A stretch of DNA of 64,000 bases from Sweltsa coloradensis (taxonomy: Eukaryota > Arthropoda > Insecta > Plecoptera > Chloroperlidae): contig JAMZAV010001439.1 in NCBI GenBank assembly GCA_024449915.1, positions 62,001-126,000 on the forward strand, given 5' to 3'. The notes beneath the pieces were generated by a model that ran no database searches, was not told where the DNA came from, and saw nothing but the letters and a program-made list of their open reading frames with translations. Shown here piece after piece: positions 58,880-64,000 of the stretch. Position 1 is the stretch's first letter, and every line of letters starts with the position of its first letter. A program made the translations under genes and the position numbers.

Positions 58880-59768
58880 TATTTAGACGACACAATTAAG
58901 TAACACGCTAAGTGGATCCATGCCTATGAAGCACCACTGGTTTTGAGTATATGGCCCTTGAAAACACTTTGACTTTGGTCTATGTAAATGAAATTCAATT
59001 CAAACACAACATTGCAATGTAATCGTAGACTGCAAAACTTTTGATCACAAACAAAAGTACAGTTTGATATGTAACTACTGACCACTGTTGGTATCCATGA
59101 ATTGTTGGTACTCCTGGACAGCTCTCGTCCAAATCAGCTCGGTGGCGTTAGGCATAGCTCAGCAAGGATCACCCACCTGCAACAATGGTCGCTTGTTGGT
59201 CTTGTTTTTAAACTCTCTGCTAAACATTTAGCATTTCAAACTTGTGATGTGTATCTATGTCCATTGATTCTTGGCCTAGGAATGTGTACATTGTGATGAA
59301 TGGTTAGTGCTGGCAACGAGGCACGGTTGCTCCTGATTAGCTTGTTTTATTCTGCCACTGCCCGAGGGTGGAACCGTGTCTTGTCTGTTTGGTCGGCTTC
59401 TCACGTTTAAAACAAAAACATTCTAGTTGTTCGCTCGTAGACGGTAGTTGGCTTGGACTGATTTATAGTGTATGCCCTCACTGAAAATCATTCATACTGC
59501 GTTAGTGTGAGATAACTAAACTTCACGCAATAGGTTCATGTGACCTCGGCGATGTGCACGGAACACCACATTTCTATAGAACATATGGAGGCAGCAAGGT
59601 GAAGATATATTTTTACCTTTGTTATAAATGGCTTAGTTAACAGTTATTCATTTGCAGCCTGCTTCTCTTTGTTCATCGAACAGCTTACTTGGGATCCTTG
59701 AGATGAATGAAGTCTCCCGCAAACACGGGAATACTAACCTCACATTTAAGTTCTGAAAATTTAATTTT
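58880..59768. other. No gene recognised upstream of the elongase
   Basis: Mixed-composition sequence with short frames only. A pair of phrases (CTGCCACTGCCCGAGGGTGGAAC near 59355; GCTGTCCGCGTGTGGAATCGTG near 63890) and the surrounding GGCAACGAGGCACGG / TAGCAACGAAGCAC suggest a diverged dispersed repeat shared between 59300-59420 and 63800-63960. Confidence 0.4.
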
Positions 59769-60291
59769 TTGGGATGAGCGAAGCGAAGACTTCAATTTCA
59801 CTGACTATAGCAGAATCCGGGCAAACGGCATAAGCGATCTTGATGAAAATTGGAGGGGACCTTCGAGATCTCTAAACTTAGAGGTGTATTGTTTTTGGGT
59901 ACAATCAAAGAAATATTTCTTATGAATATCGTACTTTTACGGTTTTTTCGATTTTTAGTGCGATATTTTCGTGTCATTTGGGCCGATTTTGACCAAACGG
60001 GTGGGGCTACAACGTTCATATTATACATGGACATTAAGGATGGTGATGAGTACCTTTTGAAAGAAAAAGTTGAAAAAGTTAGCCAGAATCCATAGGAATA
60101 AAGCTTTTAATATAAGTTTTTTTTCGGTAAATAATAACATTTGACAAGTAGCAATAGAAACTTGACAACAATCACCTACAATGCATAGGCAGCAAAACAA
60201 AACACTTGCAAAAGTAAAGATATCCCACGCAAACTAAAAACCTAAAAAAAAGCTCATCCACCAACGCGGCGGGACTCAAGCGTTTGCCTAG
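59769..60291 (-). mobile_element. Family A repeat, copy 4
   Basis: On the + strand it opens GGGATGAGCGAAGCGAAGAC and closes CCACCAACGCGGCGGGACTC...GCGTTTGCCTAG. The AAACAGACAAAA tract present in other copies is deleted here. The body phrase ACCAAACGGGTGGGGCTACA is intact. Confidence 0.75.
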
Positions 60292-61198
60292 TATTTGAAA
60301 ATTATTGTACAAAATCTGTACATGCAAAATAAAAAAAAGCACAGTCAAAAATCCTGGCAGGGTTATTTCGGAAATAACGTCAAAACAACTTTGCTAACAA
60401 ACCTTTCAATGTACCGTCTATGCTTGACTTTTTCTAATTGTTGCTATGGCTGTCATGGTTGGGGCGAGGCTGCAAGAGACGTGGGTTCTAATCCTACATT
60501 TAGCAAGGGTGTAAGATTAAATTTATATCTCTCTACAGGTACTAAAAACTCAAATTCTGCGCTTTCAGTATAATCTTAGCGAAATAAAGAATGTCAGCGC
60601 GCTTAGACTATACTTTACGTCCAGTGCGCTGCTTGTGGTGGAATATTACTCCCCTACTTGTTCCACAGCAGATCCCTCTAACTTGGTCTTACTTGACAGG
60701 ATAACTTCTTTCTTTTGCTAAACATAAGATGGAGATTAGATTAGATACTCACTATATTATATTGCTAAGGCGGAACTGGTATGTTCGGAGGCAGATACTG
60801 GATTTGCATAACATTTTGCACGGGCGTATACGTACTCTACTGCTGACCTTCATTCTTAGTCCACGTGTTCCCAGCCGTCCCACGAGGCAAAGTAATCTCC
60901 TTCAAGTGTCCACCTGGCGCACTTAGAATGAAATACCTCCCTCCCCCCTCCCCAGGCCGCCTTCTTATACAATGCTCTGCCTAACTCCGTCGACATTACG
61001 TCTGAACTCTATCTTTTTCGTTAGTCTAGCGTTATTACCTTACCTTCCTATCGCCAAGTTTATATTTTAGTTGCTATTCAAATGTTGATAAATTTGTTAT
61101 TGACTATTAACTGGTGTTATATTTTAAAACATACTTGTTATCTATTCGTTAATATGCATTGTTGTTTAAGTTTAACAAGTTTGCGCCCAGAGATATAA
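60292..61198. other. No gene recognised
   Basis: Contains CGAGGCTGCAAGAGACGTGG GTTCTAATCC near 60470, a weak B-box-like SINE trace. The frames across 60295-60926 and 61138-61352 show no family pattern. Confidence 0.4.
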
Positions 61199-62126
61199 CT
61201 AGGAAAACGCTCAGTTGGACGCGTTGTTGAGCGAGCACCGGTACGTGCAACACGACCCGAGTACGACATTCCCATGACCGATTTAGCTGAAAATTTGTAA
61301 AATAGGAGAGAATGGATAAAATCCACCGCCATCTAGAAGATCTTGACATCATTTCTTTGGGAAAACGTTACAAAAAATAATACACTGCTTCCTCGATAGT
61401 ATTTTGATTACTTCTAGGTGGCAGTGCATAGTGCGAACCTCGTGCGAGTTTTCGTTGCCATGGCAACGTTACTTTTGTTATAATGTAATTTCCATCTACA
61501 CTACTTATCGGATCAAAATAAAATTAACATATTCGTGACCGGACGGACATTCTAAATGATTTGGCTACCTCAGATTTTGTCGCCGTTTAGTTTTAAAAAA
61601 AACTTTAGATTAACTGTAATGTAACCTTATAACTTTTTGAACGATTTTGCCACAAAACTAATGGCATTCAATAGGGAACGAAGCTTGCGGATGGTCAAAA
61701 TTTCAACTCGATCCGAGCCTCCGTTCGACCGCTATCATGAGCCAAAAAAGCTGCGCGACTTTCCGTTGCTATGGTAACTGTACTTTGTTATAATGTAATT
61801 TCCATCTACACTACTTATCGGACCAAAATAAAATTAACATATTCGTGACCGGACGGACATTCTAAATGATTTTGCCACCTCAGATATTGTCGCCGTTTAG
61901 TTTGAAAAAAAAAACTTTCGATTAACTTTAACGTAACTTTTTAACTTTTTGAACGATTTTGCCACAAAACTATACAGCAACCCGCATAGGTGGTATGTAC
62001 ATGTGTGCAATATTTCAGGTCGATCAGAGAAACGGTGCGACCTGTACCGAAGCAGTAACAGAAAAGAAAAAAAACAGACATTCGAGCCATAAGAGTCAAG
62101 TGGAGACGCTCGCTACGCTCGCTCAA
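61199..62126 (+). mobile_element. Family C asymmetric-end repeat (928 bp)
   Basis: Leader CTAGGAAAACGCTCAGTTGG, hinge TTGAGCGAGC (61227-61236) and its exact reverse complement GCTCGCTCAA at the 3' end (62117-62126). The body contains two direct copies of a ~308-bp block (TTATAATGTAATTTCCATCT, CTTATCGGA, GACCGGACGGACATTCTAAA at about 61470 and 61778). The 3' part has AAAAAACAGACATTCGAGCC and GACGCTCGCTACGCTC. No coding frame. Confidence 0.8.
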
Positions 62127-62156
62127 TAATATGTTGTATGATTACATTTATATAAA

Positions 62157-62714
62157 CTAGGAAGCTTCGCAAACGATTTTTTTAGTCGCGTTGATGATGA
62201 GCTTTTTTAAGTTTTAAGTTTCCGTGGGATCTCTTTACTTTTGCAAGTGTTTTTTGAGCGCATTGTAAGTGATTGTTGTCAAGTTTCTATTGTCACTTGT
62301 AAATTGTTTTTATATACCGAAAAAAAATAATGTTAAAACCTTTATTTCTATGGATTCTTGTTAACTTTTTCAACTTTTTCTTTCAAAAGATACTACATCA
62401 TTATAACCTTAATGTCCATGTAAAATAAAAACGTTGTAGCCCCACCCGTTTGGTCAAAATCGGCCCAAATGTCACGAAAGTATCACACTAAAAATCGAAA
62501 AACATCGTGAAAGTACGATATTTACGAGAAATATTTCTTCGATTGTACCCAAACACGTGGCAAGTCTAAGTTCAGAGATTTCGAAGGTCCCCTTTAATTT
62601 TCATCAAGATCGCAAATGCCGTTTGTCCTGTAGAGAGCAAACAAACAGACAAAAAAAGAAGAGCTAAATTTTTTGGGGGTCAGTGAAATTGAAGTCTTCG
62701 CTTCGCTCATCCAA
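62157..62714 (+). mobile_element. Family A repeat, copy 5
   Basis: Leader CTAGGAAGCTTCGCAAACGA, hinge GATGATGAGC, body phrase GCCCCACCCGTTTGGTCAAA, AAACAGACAAAAAAAG, then AATTGAAGTCTTCGCTTCGC and the end CTCATCCAA. Its leader resembles that of family B copy 1 (GGAAGCTTCGCAAACG) more than other family A leaders. It begins 31 bp after family C ends. Confidence 0.78.
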
Positions 62715-64000
62715 TAAATAAATTACATAAATGAAACACTATTTCTAGAGCAACAGTCACCACTTACCACAAACTCAGCACTCACTGTGGCGAGCTGGCC
62801 TTAAATATTGCCTCCAACAGGATGGTTTTATAGGACATTCAGCCTTGATGATGAATGCTACTTAACATGAGAGGTTTACATTATTTCAATGGGAGCGTAT
62901 TAATGTCATTGAAGCAAAACTATTTTATTACGGTGGGTGGAGTTTGACCGGTATTTGAATCGCGACAATGTCGAATCACATTAAGTTTAGTGACCATGTA
63001 CCTAGTTGCACATGAGATAACGTTCTAATGATGATAAAGCTCATACTATTGTAATGCCTGGGAGACTTTGGGTCAAATGAAACATTAGTTGTTGCCGAGT
63101 TAAGTCTATGTTTACGTGAACATGTTATAATTGCGGTAGAACTTAGCCCTCATCAACCCGAGCCAAGATAGTAATGCTGCCACACTCTTAATGTTTGTTC
63201 CGACCTAATCGTCAGGTCTAAAGCGATCGAAACACGTGGATATTTTCTTCCCCTGCAATTTCTTAATTGCATTTTGGCCATTGTTGACGTATTTGACAGC
63301 ATTTTCTGTAAAACCTCTATATATTGTTTTGTTATTTGGGTAAGTGTTGCAACGGATCAAAATAAATGTGGACAACATTATAATATTGCCGACGATATTT
63401 CTGCTGCATACTTTAAGTGCTAGTTGTATGTGCCATCTATGCACTCCTGTATTTGTTATTGTATCACTGCCAGGTATAACAACGCGTCGTGTCCAGGCGC
63501 AGTAAACCCTGACATAATTTAGAAATGTGTGGTGGACCCTCTTCCATGATGTGTCGCTCAGCTTGTTACATCTCGTTGTCGTGACGCAAGACTAGCCACA
63601 ATAGACAACTGGCCTTGTTTCCAAAAATACAGTTGACATATTTAATAATTCATATGACATGCTGTAATAAACAATGTGTGGTTCGTCGGTCTCGTGGTAA
63701 GCGTCTCTGCTTCCAATGCAGAAGGTCCAGGGTTCGATACCAGGCAGAAGTTTTTTTAAATTCTGGTTAGGACTTTATTTTATCAGTTCTTAACTCATTA
63801 CTTTGTAAACGGTGACTTTGGAGCCGTCCTAGCAACGAAGCACATAATAAATTCTAAAGTGGTTCCGAATGAACCTTGTTGATTCTTGCGCTGTCCGCGT
63901 GTGGAATCGTGTCCAGCTTGATTGATCGGTGTTTCTAACGTTAATATGCCGGTCTCTAATTGGTCGTTGTTCTTTCGTCGATGGTGACGGCGCCTACAGG
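62715..64000. other. No gene recognised at the right edge
   Basis: A/T-rich sequence with a 79-codon frame on the - strand (63444-63205) lacking any family pattern. The window ends in a G/C-richer stretch (GGTGACGGCGCCTACAGG) that may be the start of another element. Confidence 0.4.
63680..63750 (+). repeat. tRNA-Trp-like SINE head
   Basis: Perfect anticodon stem TCTGC/GCAGA around loop TTCCAAT (anticodon CCA) and D-arm words GGTCTCGTGGTAAGCG. The T stem (CCAGGG...CCAGG) and acceptor stem do not pair, so this is unlikely to be a functional tRNA gene. A short T-run follows. Confidence 0.45.

Noticed and set aside
63680..63750. Functional tRNA-Trp gene
   Set aside because: The anticodon arm is perfect, but the T stem and acceptor stem fail to pair.

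Overview
This window reads as nuclear DNA from a large, repeat-rich animal genome. It is most likely an arthropod and probably an insect. Genes are split into short exons with GT/AG introns, there are tRNA-derived SINE fragments, truncated LINEs and many MITE-like elements, and no bacterial-style operon is present. A hemipteran would fit, but that is a guess; I did not identify the species.

Two genes can be reconstructed with confidence. (1) On the + strand, 10363-16625, four exons in phase 0 encode a 179-residue secreted protein with four cysteines, resembling small MD-2-related/GM2-activator-like lipid-binding proteins. It has a TATA box, an initiator and a poly(A) signal. (2) On the - strand, 57775 down to 27948, six exons encode a 272-residue very-long-chain fatty-acid elongase (ELO/ELOVL family) with its HxxHH box and a C-terminal KxKxx ER-retrieval tail. 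A third, partial gene on the - strand (7567-6112) has a signal-peptide exon and a serine-protease-homologue-like exon. An inverted copy of its signal-peptide exon lies at 5441-5538.

Layout. 1-4930: 86-bp satellite, interrupted at 3376-3927 by a TTAA-flanked piggyBac-like MITE. 4930-8400: SINE-like fragment, the protease-like gene and repeats. 9340-9940: gutted Harbinger-like transposon. 10.3-16.7 kb: secreted-protein gene, with SINEs, a MITE and a 59-bp minisatellite in its introns. 16.9-27.6 kb: transposon debris, palindromes and LINE tails, with no gene recognised. 27.6-30.5 kb: 3' exons of the elongase, with a 102-bp tandem repeat made from its terminal exon. 30.6-38.2 kb: dense nested repeats and a LINE reverse-transcriptase fragment. 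38.2-40.0 kb: inverted array of about 330-bp units. 40.5-57.5 kb: 157-bp satellite lying in elongase intron 1. 57.5-57.8 kb: elongase exon 1. 58.1-62.7 kb: more members of one repeat superfamily. 62.7-64.0 kb: sparse.

The most interesting result is that the 17-kb satellite is made from the elongase gene itself. Each 157-bp unit holds the last ~50 coding bases of elongase exon 1, its 5' splice site and ~107 bases of intron. That block supplies exactly the residues missing between exon 1 and exon 2. The last exon of the same gene has also been amplified in tandem, carrying its stop codon each time. Separately, at least ten repeats scattered through the window share one architecture: a 5' leader beginning CTAGGRAAACGC, then a short 'hinge' word whose exact reverse complement forms the 3' end. 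This holds across four families with different internal sequences.

Caution: 39.65-57.54 kb and about 580-2640 look like unpolished long-read consensus over tandem arrays. The open frames there are not genes.
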